This document shows, piece after piece, positions 1 to 8,965 of a DNA stretch of 64,000 nucleotides (within the stretch, counting starts at the first letter, position 1; each line of letters begins with the position of its first letter). The stretch is from contig JBAXXL010000004.1 of assembly GCA_037127915.1 (NCBI GenBank), positions 1-64,000 on the forward strand, read 5' to 3'. The translations under genes were made by a program, and so were the position numbers. Source of the DNA: JBAXXL01 sp037127915 (GTDB taxonomy: Bacteria; Bacteroidota; Ignavibacteria; Kapaibacteriales; UBA2268). Below the pieces are notes generated by a model. That model was not told where the DNA came from, searched no databases, and saw only the letters and a list, made by a program, of their open reading frames with translations.

Positions 1-63
1 CCTGCATCCTGCATCCTGCATCCTGCATCCTGCATCCTGCATCCTGCAACCTGCAACCTGCTT
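1..63. repeat. Heptanucleotide tandem repeat
   Basis: Nine 7-bp units in register: CCTGCAT six times, CCTGCAA twice, then CCTGCTT. The array runs off the left edge, so its full length is unknown. It is the first of several 7-bp arrays in the window that have unrelated unit sequences. The rest of 64-266 has no gene or clear promoter that I can see. Confidence 0.95.
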
Positions 64-266
64 AGCTTTGCGGGGCGGGTGCCACTATTATTGCTATTGG
101 TGCCTAACGATTACATATCTTTACAAACATCTATGCTACGAATTCATCCCGCCGTAATTGAGAAAATTTTTAGAAGAACCTTTGTTTCGAATAAACCAAA
201 AACTAAATGATGTTTGCGTGTAATAATTAAAAAACAATGAATTATTAATATTTTGGAAATAAGTTT

Positions 267-872
267 ATGAAAAAGTTTTGGCTTATAATAGCTGTTTTGT
301 TTAGTATTATACTCTTTACAAACAAAACTAAAGCAGAATGTCCGGAGAATTTAGATAGTATGGGGGAGACCATAATAATTAATGGTTGCCCTTATGTTGT
401 CGAAATTTGTTATAAATGTGCGGTTACAAGTGGGACTAGTATTGCAAAATTAGGTGGATGGAGAAAAGCTAATAATTGTGAACAATCGTGGACAACCGAA
501 GAAGTATTGGAAGCGATTAACCAAAAATTACAGGATATAGACTTTATAATGGAAAATATTTGTCCTTTTGTTTTGCCTTGTTCATTTTTTCCACTAAATC
601 AATGGAATTATGAATATATTGAAAATATGTGTTGGAAAAAAACCAATGAGGGTAACGGATTTATATATTATTCAGAATGTTCGGGACAATCACAGTATTG
701 TTATACTCAATGGCGAATATGTTGGGATGAACTGACTAGTGAACCTTCTAAAACCCTTATTTATGGTCCCGTATTAATTGGAAACAATACTTGTCCACTA
801 GGTCCCGAGCCCGAAGACCCTGAAGTTAATGAAACATCAGATTGCTTTGCACTATCTGATGGCTGTCCATAA
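267..872 (+). CDS. Secreted cysteine-rich protein, function unknown
   Basis: A 201-residue protein with a Sec signal peptide (two lysines, hydrophobic core at about residues 4-17, likely cleavage after KTKA near residue 23). The mature part has 14 cysteines, an even number that suggests disulfide cross-linking outside the cytoplasm. Tryptophan and tyrosine are also frequent, and the C-terminus is acidic and proline-rich. I recognise no domain, and there is no clear T9SS sorting domain. It sits just upstream of a T9SS-type Asp-box protein, with a hairpin between them, so they are probably separate transcripts. Its function is unknown. Confidence 0.75.
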   Translation: MKKFWLIIAVLFSIILFTNKTKAECPENLDSMGETIIINGCPYVVEICYKCAVTSGTSIAKLGGWRKANNCEQSWTTEEVLEAINQKLQDIDFIMENICPFVLPCSFFPLNQWNYEYIENMCWKKTNEGNGFIYYSECSGQSQYCYTQWRICWDELTSEPSKTLIYGPVLIGNNTCPLGPEPEDPEVNETSDCFALSDGCP

Positions 873-890
873 TATTTAAACAATTTATAT

Positions 891-923
891 ATTCATCCGT
901 TAGCTTATAACGAACGGATGAAT
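891..923 (+). terminator. Hairpin between two secreted-protein genes
   Basis: A perfect 11-bp inverted repeat (ATTCATCCGTT at 891-901, AACGGATGAAT at 913-923) with an 11-nt loop, 18 bases after the stop of the preceding gene. The following sequence is only moderately T-rich (ATTTTGG), so termination is probable, not certain. The right arm contains the ATG at 918, which argues against using that codon as a start. Confidence 0.55.
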
Positions 924-938
924 ATTTTGGAAAAAGGA

Positions 939-3026
939 ATGAAAAAAATAGTTATTTTTCTTTTGCTAATACTAACGCAAAGTTCTTATTCGCAATGGGA
1001 GCAGTGTAATAATGGTTTATATGGAGCTAGTTCACAAATTATCTTAGTAATAGATAGTTTAATTTATCTAGGTGTTGAGGGCGGTGGTGTTTATATCTCT
1101 ACAAATGAAGGAGAAAGTTGGGAATCTAAAAGTAATGGGTTAACAAACCTTAATATTTCGACTCTAAGCGTTGATAAGGATATAATTTTTGCCGGAACAA
1201 CAGATGGTGGAATATTTCTATCTACAAACAATGGAGAAAGTTGGGAAGAAAGAAACAATGGCTTAACTAACTTTTGTATAAAGTCGATAGTTATTAATAC
1301 AAACAGCATTTATTTAGGTACCTATGGCGGAGGAGTTTTTCTATCGACCGATGGCGGTAATAATTGGATAGAAAAAAATACAGGTTTATTTTCGAAATTT
1401 GTAACAAAAATAATAGTTAAAGGAGAGAATATTTTTGTGGGTACCTTTGGGGGTGGTGTGTTTTTATCTAACGATAAATGTGAAAGTTGGGTTAAAAAAA
1501 ATTTAGGATTATTAAATGAACAAGTATATACACTAGTCGTTTATAAAAATGACATTTTAGCTGGTACCAACGAAGGTTTATACATTTCTACTAATAATGG
1601 CGAACAATGGATGAAACAAAAATTATTGAAGACGAGTGCCCAAATTGAATCTATAGCTATCGGTGATAGTGTAATAATTGCATCACAAAATTTTAATATT
1701 TTTATTTCTACCGATAATGGTAGTAGTTGGCTTTTGAAACAAAATAGCAAACAATATTTTAGATCGTTGGCTATTAGTAAAAATAAAATATTTGCCGGAA
1801 CATTAGGCGGTGTATATATTTCAACAAATAATGCAGATTACTGGAAAGAAACAAATAATGGTATAACCAGCACCTTTGTTCAAACAATTATAAATTCTGG
1901 AAAAGATTTAATCATCGGCACAATCGGAAATGGAATTTATTTATCAACAAATAATGGAAGAATCTGGGTATCAAAAAATAAAGGTTTTGAAAAAGGAATG
2001 CCCACTAACGAATGGGTTCATGCATTAGCTGAAAAGGATAGTACTGTATTAGCAGGAACAGCTGATTGTGTTTATATTTCACGAGATAAAGGTGAAAGTT
2101 GGAGTTCAAAGAAGACTGGTTTAGGGAATCAACTGATAAAATCATTTGCTCTAACTGAAGATTACATATTCACTTGTGCTTTTGGGGATGGTGTTTATCG
2201 CTCAAGTAATAGTGGTGAAAATTGGGAAAATAAGAGCAATGGTATTAACAACATTTACATATGTTCAATAGTTTTCACTGATGACAAACTATATGCTGGT
2301 ACTATCAATGGAGGTGTTTTTGTATCATCGGATTTTGGCGAGAAATGGGCTAAAAAAAGTTTGGGATTAATATTTGATAATGTTTACAATTTAATTACAG
2401 CTAATGGTAAAGTTTATGCTGGTACTACAAATGGCGGAGTTTTTTTAACTACAAATGGTGGTGAAAATTGGTTGAATATAAGTATTTACTTACCAGATGC
2501 TACTGTTTATTCTTTAGCCGTTGTTGACAACTATATTTTTGCCGGTACTAGTAAAGGTTTATATTTTACATCCAATAACGGTAATAGCTGGGAATTGAAA
2601 ACCGAAGGATTAAAGAATTTTGATATTAGGGCATTAAAAATAAAAGGCGATAGTATATTTGCCGGAACTTATGGCGGTGGTATGCACCGGGCAAGAATTT
2701 CTGAGTTTATCGGAAATAGCGTTGAAGATAATACCATAGAAAAAGACAATTATCTTTATACTTTTCCTCCATTTCCCAATCCGGCTTCCATAAATATTCG
2801 TTCGCTGGTTTATTGGGACACAAGCAGTGATATCGAACAAGATGAAATAGGCGTTTACAATATCTATGGCGCAAAAGTGAGTGACAAAAGTAAAATAAGC
2901 TTTGATAAATTCAATCTTTACAGCGGTTATTTGATTTGGGACTGCTCAGGAGTTGAAACCGGAGTTTATATGATTGTTATTAAACACGGTACAGCGACAA
3001 GAACAATTAAGGTTGTTGTGAATTAA
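939..3026 (+). CDS. Asp-box (BNR/sortilin-like) repeat protein with T9SS sorting domain
   Basis: A 695-residue secreted protein. The signal peptide MKKIVIFLLLILTQ is followed by about a dozen repeats of roughly 40 residues, each carrying an Asp-box-like motif (STNNGESW, STDGGNNW, SSNSGENW) and a return strand such as IFAGTTDGGIFLS. This pattern predicts a beta-propeller of the BNR/Ycf48/Vps10 kind. Residues from about 605 (PPFPNPAS) to the end look like a T9SS type A sorting domain, with the usual NxYG, GVY and final basic strand, so export by T9SS is likely. I chose the ATG at 939 because the in-frame ATG at 918 lies inside a hairpin arm and would put seven extra residues before the signal peptide. 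The ligand is unknown. Confidence 0.85.
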   Translation: MKKIVIFLLLILTQSSYSQWEQCNNGLYGASSQIILVIDSLIYLGVEGGGVYISTNEGESWESKSNGLTNLNISTLSVDKDIIFAGTTDGGIFLSTNNGESWEERNNGLTNFCIKSIVINTNSIYLGTYGGGVFLSTDGGNNWIEKNTGLFSKFVTKIIVKGENIFVGTFGGGVFLSNDKCESWVKKNLGLLNEQVYTLVVYKNDILAGTNEGLYISTNNGEQWMKQKLLKTSAQIESIAIGDSVIIASQNFNIFISTDNGSSWLLKQNSKQYFRSLAISKNKIFAGTLGGVYISTNNADYWKETNNGITSTFVQTIINSGKDLIIGTIGNGIYLSTNNGRIWVSKNKGFEKGMPTNEWVHALAEKDSTVLAGTADCVYISRDKGESWSSKKTGLGNQLIKSFALTEDYIFTCAFGDGVYRSSNSGENWENKSNGINNIYICSIVFTDDKLYAGTINGGVFVSSDFGEKWAKKSLGLIFDNVYNLITANGKVYAGTTNGGVFLTTNGGENWLNISIYLPDATVYSLAVVDNYIFAGTSKGLYFTSNNGNSWELKTEGLKNFDIRALKIKGDSIFAGTYGGGMHRARISEFIGNSVEDNTIEKDNYLYTFPPFPNPASINIRSLVYWDTSSDIEQDEIGVYNIYGAKVSDKSKISFDKFNLYSGYLIWDCSGVETGVYMIVIKHGTATRTIKVVVN

Positions 3027-3043
3027 AAGATTTTCAAAACTTT

Positions 3044-3080
3044 AGCTGTGCCACACTTTGAAAGTGTGGCACAGCTTTTT
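3044..3080. terminator. Bidirectional terminator
   Basis: A 16-bp perfect inverted repeat (AGCTGTGCCACACTTT at 3044-3059, complement at 3061-3076) followed by TTTTT on the plus strand. It lies between two convergent genes (ends at 3026 and 3107). A shorter A-run on the other side could serve the reverse gene. Confidence 0.9.
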
Positions 3081-3106
3081 ATATCAAATCAAAATAACTG
3101 AAAGGA

Positions 3107-3916
3107 TTATTTCTTCATCTTCGTAAAATCTATTTCCGAACCCAGCACGCTATGTGGGATTAAATAAACAGCAATTAAACCCAATCCGGCTATAATAACC
3201 CATGCGCGGTGTTTAGGGTTTTTCCAAGTTTTGAACAAAGCAACAGCCCAAAGAATAAACGATACCAAGACTTTGTTATCAGTCAAATCGTGTCCAAGGG
3301 GCCAACCGGTCCAATACGCATCGAAGGCATATTTTTGAACAATAGGACCCAGAATTAAACCACCAATTAAAAACATAATAAATGTTAAAAATGTAAGGTT
3401 AAATATATTTGACCGCATCAAAAATGCTTCAATTAAAGCGCGGATTGCAAAAACCATTGCCAAAAACATAAGTATTATATGAGGCCAAAGAATATACGGC
3501 GGCACTACACCGGTGTATCGGAGAATAACAGGTTCCGGTCGCAGGAGCGCACTTTCTTTGCCTGAATGCAGACGGATATTATACATCACTTTACCTGCAG
3601 GAGGTTGGTGAGGAATAAAGGCGATTAAATACTCACCGCTTTTTTGCATTTGAGTCTCGGTCCATTTATCGAAACTTTTAAATCGGCGGAAATGGAAAGT
3701 ACCGGAGATATTACCGTTAGGAACTTTGATTATTATTTCTGCATCGCTGTGTTTACCCCAAGAGCGTAATAATCGGTATTTTACTGTTTCGCCTGCCAAT
3801 TCTACATGACCCAATGCGGGATGCGTAGGTCCGGTCAAACGTTGATATACTACAAAGACTAGCATAAAGCCAAAAGCCGCTATCCATAGTAGGATTGTTT
3901 TACTGTTCAGTTTCAT
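3107..3916 (-). CDS. Conserved-looking inner-membrane protein, unknown function
   Basis: A 269-residue protein with one N-terminal membrane segment (residues 8-25), then a soluble stretch of about 110 residues that is probably periplasmic and beta-rich, then about four membrane segments between residues 145 and 260. A conspicuous GWPLGHDLTDNK motif lies between the last helices. The HDLTDNK element reminds me of cytochrome-type membrane proteins in related phyla, but I cannot name the family. It has its own promoter region, divergent from the DUF58 gene. Function not assigned. Confidence 0.7.
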   Translation of the reverse strand: MKLNSKTILLWIAAFGFMLVFVVYQRLTGPTHPALGHVELAGETVKYRLLRSWGKHSDAEIIIKVPNGNISGTFHFRRFKSFDKWTETQMQKSGEYLIAFIPHQPPAGKVMYNIRLHSGKESALLRPEPVILRYTGVVPPYILWPHIILMFLAMVFAIRALIEAFLMRSNIFNLTFLTFIMFLIGGLILGPIVQKYAFDAYWTGWPLGHDLTDNKVLVSFILWAVALFKTWKNPKHRAWVIIAGLGLIAVYLIPHSVLGSEIDFTKMKK

Positions 3917-4005
3917 ATTTTCCTTGATTTTCTAATTATAATCTTTAAAAATAATAAAAAAATAACTTAAACGCTCTTATTTTCTGAAATCTATTAAAAA
4001 AATGT

Positions 4006-4013
4006 TAATTTTG
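4006..4013 (+). promoter_or_regulatory. Bacteroidota-type -7 element close to a start codon
   Basis: TAATTTTG matches the Bacteroidota -7 consensus TAnnTTTG exactly. The ATG of the next gene begins only 8 bases after it, so a transcript from here would have almost no leader. A -33 TTTG is not clearly present (TTTCTG at 3981-3986 is the nearest). Confidence 0.45.
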
Positions 4014-4020
4014 AATCAAT

Positions 4021-4914
4021 ATGAATGATTATAGAAAATATTTAGAACCAAATGTTATCGCCCAATTGGCCGGTATAGAACTCAAAGCGCGTTTAGTTGT
4101 TGAGGGTTTTATAACTGGGTTACACCGTTCGCCATACCACGGATTTAGTGTCGATTTTTCGGAGCATAGACCATATAGAACCGGCGATGAAACGAAAAAT
4201 ATAGATTGGAAGGTTTTTGGACGGACAGACCGGTACTATGTGAAACAATACGAGCAGGAAACGAATCTTCGTACAGTTATTGCCGTGGATTCGAGCCGAT
4301 CTATGGCTTATGCATCCAAAGGGCAGATTAGCAAATATGAATATGCAATATATCTTGCCGCGGCGCTCTCGACTTTGTTAATCAAGCAACGCGACGCTGT
4401 CGGATTGGCACTTTATGATACTGAAATCCATAAGTATTTGCCGCCAAAAGCAAAACCATCCTACCTAGCAGAAATTTTAAAAGCGTTAGCCAATCACGAA
4501 CCTGCCAATGCCACCCACACAGCAGTGGCTTTGGATATGTTGGCTGAAAAAGTCAAAAGCAGGGGATTGGTAATTGTAATGAGCGATTTCTTTGACGATA
4601 AAGAAGCCGCATTGAAGGGCTTAAAGCATTTCCGCCATCGTAATAACGAGGTTCTGGTATTCCAAATTTTAGATCCTCGCGAAATTGATTTTGATTTTGG
4701 TTATGCCGCTGAATTTGTAGATATGGAAACCGACGAGATTATGACAACTCAACCGTATCAAATCCGCCATTCATATCAATCTGAAATGCAGAAACACGTT
4801 GACGGTATCCGCAAAGAATGCCTAAACCATAATATAGATTACTTCTTAATCAACACCGAAATGGCCTTCGACAAAGCTCTGAAAAAATATTTGGCAAAAA
4901 GAGCAAAAATCTAA
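4021..4914 (+). CDS. DUF58 (von Willebrand A-like) domain protein
   Basis: A 297-residue cytoplasmic protein of the DUF58 family. The N-terminal region has the characteristic YHGFSVDFSEHRPYRTGD and DWKVFGRTDR segments (about residues 40-70). It is followed by a VWA-like fold with a MIDAS-type DSSRSM near residue 91 and VIVMSDFFDD near residue 185. In many bacteria DUF58 proteins work with MoxR AAA ATPases as chaperone or metal-insertion systems; no moxR is next to it here. There are no membrane segments. The stop codon overlaps a 7-bp repeat array. Confidence 0.9.
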   Translation: MNDYRKYLEPNVIAQLAGIELKARLVVEGFITGLHRSPYHGFSVDFSEHRPYRTGDETKNIDWKVFGRTDRYYVKQYEQETNLRTVIAVDSSRSMAYASKGQISKYEYAIYLAAALSTLLIKQRDAVGLALYDTEIHKYLPPKAKPSYLAEILKALANHEPANATHTAVALDMLAEKVKSRGLVIVMSDFFDDKEAALKGLKHFRHRNNEVLVFQILDPREIDFDFGYAAEFVDMETDEIMTTQPYQIRHSYQSEMQKHVDGIRKECLNHNIDYFLINTEMAFDKALKKYLAKRAKI

Positions 4915-4948
4915 TTAATTATTAATTATAAATGATTAATGATAAATG
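4914..4948. repeat. Heptanucleotide array starting in a stop codon
   Basis: Five 7-bp units of the pattern ATWAATK, such as ATTAATT, ATAAATG and ATTAATG. The first unit begins on the last base of the TAA of the DUF58 gene. A near-identical array follows fmt at 29457. Confidence 0.7.
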
Positions 4949-5162
4949 AGAAGAAGAATTCACCGCAAAGACGCGGAGACGCAACGAAAATTTAAGCTGT
5001 CATACTTGACAAAGTAGGTATGGCTCAGATAAATACAATACTTTTCATTTCTGCGAAAGCAGAAATTCATCTTCATTAATTGAAAATTGAAAATTTAAAA
5101 AAAGGGGCCAGAAAATCTTCTGCCCATTATTTTTCTTCAAAGGATCTTGTCTTAATATAGCC
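4949..5162. other. Gene-free spacer with short repeats
   Basis: It contains a fragment of a dispersed 'CACCGC..AGACGCGGAGACGC' type repeat (about 4960-4985), a tetraloop hairpin (TTTCTGC, GAAA, GCAGAAA at 5048-5065) and three A/T heptads of the form ATTGAAA (5079-5099). No ORF is supported. Confidence 0.5.
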
Positions 5163-6101
5163 TTACTTCGTAAATTTTATTTCTATTGTGGCATCATCGT
5201 TGATTCCTAAAAGCTTAATATAAGAATCTGTGTAGCTACTAGAAGTTGGTCTATAAGAATGATGAAATTCCTGATGAAAGTCGTAGAAAATATTTTTTAA
5301 TTTAGAACTTATATCTTGTTTCGTTAATTTTACATTAATTACGGAATCATTCTCACCAATTTGGAACCCAACATCCTCTAAATCTAAACTAAAATTGTAT
5401 TCTTCAGTTACAGTACCGTCTGATACTCCAAATTGTTTATAATAATAAGAGTCCAATTTAAGCGTAATGAATTTATGGTTTATCATATCAATTACAATAT
5501 AAGCGGCTGTTTTTTGAGGCGCATACGGAGCGGCATATCTTTCAATTATTTTATATTGATTTGTATTAATATTTTGTACACTTAGAGAAAAATGGTTTTT
5601 ATAATTTTTGGTTATAGCAGTGTCAACTAATGTTGTATCAGAATGCCCTCCACCAGATGGATAGCTTATATAGGAGCTTTGTACTCTGTGACTTACTTTA
5701 AACCCTTTTACGCTGAATTCATAGTTCTTTATCTGTGTTAAATCATCAAGAAAAGGTCTGTATAAGACTTCGAATTTGTTCTCATACACAAAGGATTTTG
5801 TTTTAGTTTTAACACTAATATCATACTTACCCACAGCTATACGCGGTACTTTCACTTCAAGTGAATCACTTGAAAGCGAAATTATTTCCGCGGTTTGGTC
5901 GCCGAATGACACAGAAATAATTGAATCTTTATCAAGATTTTCGCCAAATAATGTAATATCGGAAGCATCAAAGGCTGATACAGGGGAGAATGTTGTGATT
6001 TTGAAATCTTCAACTAAAGGGGTGATAACCGATTTTTCACCGCAGGAAAACATAGAAATGCAAACTAATGCAAGAGCAAGAGCAAACGACAAATTCTTCA
6101 T
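5163..6101 (-). CDS. TIG/IPT-domain lipoprotein, paralogue 1
   Basis: A 312-residue predicted lipoprotein: signal peptide with a lipobox-like ISMFSC, acylated Cys at residue 20. Residues about 30-115 form one IPT/TIG immunoglobulin-like domain (ITLFGENLDKDSI, VSFGDQTAEI, VKVPRIAVGKYDI). The following 180 residues are a beta-rich domain I cannot name, ending in LLGINDDATIEIKFTK. It is the last of three tandem paralogues on this strand, 13 bases after the previous stop. The first 110 and last 17 residues are almost the same as in its neighbour, while the middle has diverged strongly. Probably envelope- or surface-attached; role unknown. Confidence 0.8.
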   Translation of the reverse strand: MKNLSFALALALVCISMFSCGEKSVITPLVEDFKITTFSPVSAFDASDITLFGENLDKDSIISVSFGDQTAEIISLSSDSLEVKVPRIAVGKYDISVKTKTKSFVYENKFEVLYRPFLDDLTQIKNYEFSVKGFKVSHRVQSSYISYPSGGGHSDTTLVDTAITKNYKNHFSLSVQNINTNQYKIIERYAAPYAPQKTAAYIVIDMINHKFITLKLDSYYYKQFGVSDGTVTEEYNFSLDLEDVGFQIGENDSVINVKLTKQDISSKLKNIFYDFHQEFHHSYRPTSSSYTDSYIKLLGINDDATIEIKFTK

Positions 6102-6114
6102 AATTTTACCATTC

Positions 6115-7041
6115 TTACTTCGTAAATTTTATTTCTATAGTGGCATCGTCGTTGATGCCTAAAAGCTCTAGAAAGATATTTTCATAAGAATTGTAATGGC
6201 TACCGGTTGTATTTGATGTCAAATTGGAATATCTGAAATTTGACATGCTTGATTTCATTTCCACATTATTCAGTAGTACGCTAACAGTGGACAAGTCATC
6301 ACTAACAGTATATATAACATTTGATAAATCAAAACCAAAAGAACGACAATACGAATTTGCATCATAATAATTACCTGATTGCCAAGACAATTTAAAAGTA
6401 ACAAATTTGTTTTTCTTTTTATCAATTTCAAAATGTAAACTATAAATCCCGAATGGTGGAGATAATGTCTTTTCCGAAAGCACGAAATTATTGGCTTCAT
6501 ATTCTTCAATTTTATAAATTGTGGTACTTTTATGTTCAACAGAATAAGCAGGGTCAGTTAATGTATCATGTGTTGTTCCCGGTGGATCTGTTTGCGGATT
6601 CCCACCATGCCATGTATGAACTTTATCATACTTTACATTCAAGCCTTTAACCGAAACCTCATAATATGTAAACTTAGTAAAATCTAAAACATTTTCTAAA
6701 AGCAACACTTCAAATTGCTTATCATATAAATAAGATTGAGTTTTAGTTTTGACAGTAATATCAAATTTACCGACAGCTATACGCGGTACTTTTACAATAA
6801 GCGAATCGTTTGAACGGGAAAGAATTTCAGCTGTTTGGTCGCCAAAAGCTACAGAAACAATTGAATCTTTATCAAGATTTTCGCCAAATAATGTAATATC
6901 GGAAGCAGTAAAACCTGAAGCAGGGGAGAATGTAGTGATTTTAAAATCTTCAACTAAAGGGGTGATAACCGATTTTTCACCGCAGGAAAACATTGATATG
7001 CAAATTAATGCAAGAGCAAGAGCAAACGACAAATTCTTCAT
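6115..7041 (-). CDS. TIG/IPT-domain lipoprotein, paralogue 2
   Basis: 308 residues with the same plan as its downstream neighbour: a near-identical lipoprotein signal (Cys at residue 20), one TIG domain to about residue 115, a variable beta-rich region and an identical LLGINDDATIEIKFTK end. The middle contains a histidine/glycine-rich insertion (HTWHGGNPQT near residue 145) that the other copies lack. It lies 78 bases downstream of paralogue 3, so the three may be co-transcribed from upstream of 8301 or each have its own promoter. Confidence 0.8.
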   Translation of the reverse strand: MKNLSFALALALICISMFSCGEKSVITPLVEDFKITTFSPASGFTASDITLFGENLDKDSIVSVAFGDQTAEILSRSNDSLIVKVPRIAVGKFDITVKTKTQSYLYDKQFEVLLLENVLDFTKFTYYEVSVKGLNVKYDKVHTWHGGNPQTDPPGTTHDTLTDPAYSVEHKSTTIYKIEEYEANNFVLSEKTLSPPFGIYSLHFEIDKKKNKFVTFKLSWQSGNYYDANSYCRSFGFDLSNVIYTVSDDLSTVSVLLNNVEMKSSMSNFRYSNLTSNTTGSHYNSYENIFLELLGINDDATIEIKFTK

Positions 7042-7119
7042 AAAACACCATTTTTTATATTTTCGAAAAACAATCTATCATATAACAATTCAAACCCGAA
7101 AAAGTTACAAAAAATATTT

Positions 7120-8301
7120 TTATTTTGTAAATTTTATTTCAATTGTGGCATTGTCGTTAATGCCTAAAATTTCTAATAATGTAATTGTATCACTCGATGA
7201 TCGATTATGGTTTTGCCACTCACTATAACCGGAATACCATCCCGTATCAAAATTTTCCATTTTAGTAATCATATCATTCTTATTAAGTTTAATAAATAAA
7301 CTTGATCCGTTATCAGTAATATCAAATGCAATATTTGTTAAATCGAAATTCAAACTAGAGTGTTTAGAACTACTCGAATATGTGGCTGAAGTTCCAGAAG
7401 ATTCATAGAAATCCGCGTGCAATGACTTAATTATACTATTAAATTCATCAATACTAAAGCTTATAGAGTTCTTTACACCTTTTCCTTGTGTTGAAAAGTT
7501 TTCGGACCATTTATAAAAACCCTTGACAATTGATAAAAATTCAAGTTTATAATTATTATAATACATTTTTGAATAGGAGGATGAAATATCTGACCAATTT
7601 CCTTCACCTTCATTAATTTCATCTTTGAATTTGTGATTTGTATTAAATTTAAGTTTTAACCCGCTTATAGAGACTACATAGTTGTTAAATTGTGAAAAAT
7701 CAATTGATTTAAGTTCGTATTTTGATTCATATACAGAGGGTTTGAGCTTCGTTTTGACGATGATATCATACAATCCTACAGCAAGCTTTGGTACTTTAAC
7801 AATTATTGAATCATTTGTACGCTGTAGTATTTCTGCAGTTTGATCACCGAATTTAAATTCGAGATATATACCATTATCGAGATTTTCTCCATATAATATA
7901 ACTTGAGAATTTACATAACCGCTTGTTGAGGAAATGTTTGTGATTTTCAAAGGTTCCACCTTTAGTATATCATATTTTGAAACATATCTCTTTATTCCGT
8001 CTTTAGATTGTGTTTTAAATGTATATGATCCAACCGATAGCGGAGGAATAATAGCAACAATTGAATCACCTGAGCAAGATAATATTTCAGCCGCCTTGCC
8101 GCCAATTAAAATAGTGGTTAGAGAGCCACAATCCAGGTTCTTTCCGTATAGAGTAACCGTTGAACCTGAAGCACCTGATGATGAAGAGATTCCGCTTATT
8201 TTGAATTCTTCATTTAGCGGGCTTACTAATGACTTCTCCTCACAAGAGAAAATTGATATGCAAATTAATGCAAGAGCGAGAACAAACGACAAGTTTTTCA
8301 T
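7120..8301 (-). CDS. TIG/IPT-domain lipoprotein with two TIG domains, paralogue 3
   Basis: 393 residues from the ATG at 8301. This start matches the MKNLSF start of the two paralogues; an in-frame start 33 bases upstream would only add residues before the signal peptide. Lipobox Cys at about residue 20. Two TIG domains follow one another (each with a GxNLD loop and a VxxPxLxVGxY strand), then the variable domain and the conserved LEILGINDNATIEIKFTK tail. The extra TIG domain makes it longer than its neighbours, consistent with domain duplication or loss within the array. Confidence 0.8.
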   Translation of the reverse strand: MKNLSFVLALALICISIFSCEEKSLVSPLNEEFKISGISSSSGASGSTVTLYGKNLDCGSLTTILIGGKAAEILSCSGDSIVAIIPPLSVGSYTFKTQSKDGIKRYVSKYDILKVEPLKITNISSTSGYVNSQVILYGENLDNGIYLEFKFGDQTAEILQRTNDSIIVKVPKLAVGLYDIIVKTKLKPSVYESKYELKSIDFSQFNNYVVSISGLKLKFNTNHKFKDEINEGEGNWSDISSSYSKMYYNNYKLEFLSIVKGFYKWSENFSTQGKGVKNSISFSIDEFNSIIKSLHADFYESSGTSATYSSSSKHSSLNFDLTNIAFDITDNGSSLFIKLNKNDMITKMENFDTGWYSGYSEWQNHNRSSSDTITLLEILGINDNATIEIKFTK

Positions 8302-8488
8302 AAAAACAACCTTGTATTTTCGAAAATCTATCACTTATAAGACAATTTAAAGCAAAATAAGTTTCACAAAAAAGTAAATTATTTTTTAAGTCGCCGCAAG
8401 TAAGATTATAATTGAAATTACTGATAATTAATTATTCTTAATAATGTGTTATTTTGACAAAAGGTATCAGAAATGGTTTGTTTTACTT

Positions 8489-8521
8489 ACTCATCGGATG
8501 ACTGGGAGTCATCGGATGAGT
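8489..8521. other. Imperfect hairpin with CATCGGATGAGT core
   Basis: Arms ACTCATCGGATGACT (8489-8503) and AGTCATCGGATGAGT (8507-8521) pair over 15 bp with one central mismatch and a GGG loop. It lies 12 bases beyond the 3' end of the deaminase gene. No T-run follows it on either strand in the right place, so I do not call it a terminator. The same ATCCG/CGGAT core occurs in the hairpin at 50816-50848. Confidence 0.4.
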
Positions 8522-8532
8522 CGAAAAAAAAT

Positions 8533-8964
8533 CTATTCGCCTATATCTTCGAACCATAATTCAGGTCGATGTTTTATAAATTCATCCATCATATTTATGC
8601 AATCAGGGTCATTCAGATTGACAACTTCCACACCATGCTCTAGCATGAATTCGGGTGCACCTTGGAAATTCACATCTTCACCAACGAACACTTTTTTAAT
8701 TTTGAATTGAACAACAGCACCGGCGCACATATAGCACGGCATTAATGTGGAATAAAGAACCGTGTCTTTGTAGTTGCCAATTCGTCCGGCGTTTCGGAGA
8801 CAATCAATTTCAGCGTGAGTCATCGGGTCGTTATCTTGAACTCGTTTGTTATGTCCGCGAGCAATTACTTTCCCGTCTTTTACTAAAACCGCTCCGATTG
8901 GGATTCCGCCTTCGTTTAATCCTTTTTGCGCTTCATCGTAGGCTTCTTTTAGAAATATATCCAT
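8533..8964 (-). CDS. Cytosine deaminase, yeast Fcy1-like
   Basis: A 143-residue zinc-dependent deaminase of the CDA superfamily. Zinc ligands are the His of THAEID with the catalytic Glu, and the two Cys of PCYMC. The overall sequence, including IPIGAVLV, RGHNKR, GEDVNFQG and the terminal WFEDIGE, resembles yeast cytosine deaminase (Fcy1) from end to end more than bacterial TadA or guanine deaminase. The expected reaction is cytosine to uracil in pyrimidine salvage. The ATG at 8964 directly follows the stop of holB; a GTG at 8976 would overlap it by 11 bases and add four residues. Co-transcribed with holB. Substrate is inferred. Confidence 0.85.
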   Translation of the reverse strand: MDIFLKEAYDEAQKGLNEGGIPIGAVLVKDGKVIARGHNKRVQDNDPMTHAEIDCLRNAGRIGNYKDTVLYSTLMPCYMCAGAVVQFKIKKVFVGEDVNFQGAPEFMLEHGVEVVNLNDPDCINMMDEFIKHRPELWFEDIGE

Positions 8965-8965
8965 A

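Noticed and set aside
918..938. Upstream start of the Asp-box protein
   Set aside because: The ATG lies inside a hairpin arm, and the signal peptide begins at the second ATG (939).
8489..8521. Terminator of the cytosine deaminase gene
   Set aside because: The hairpin lacks a following T-run on the reverse strand.
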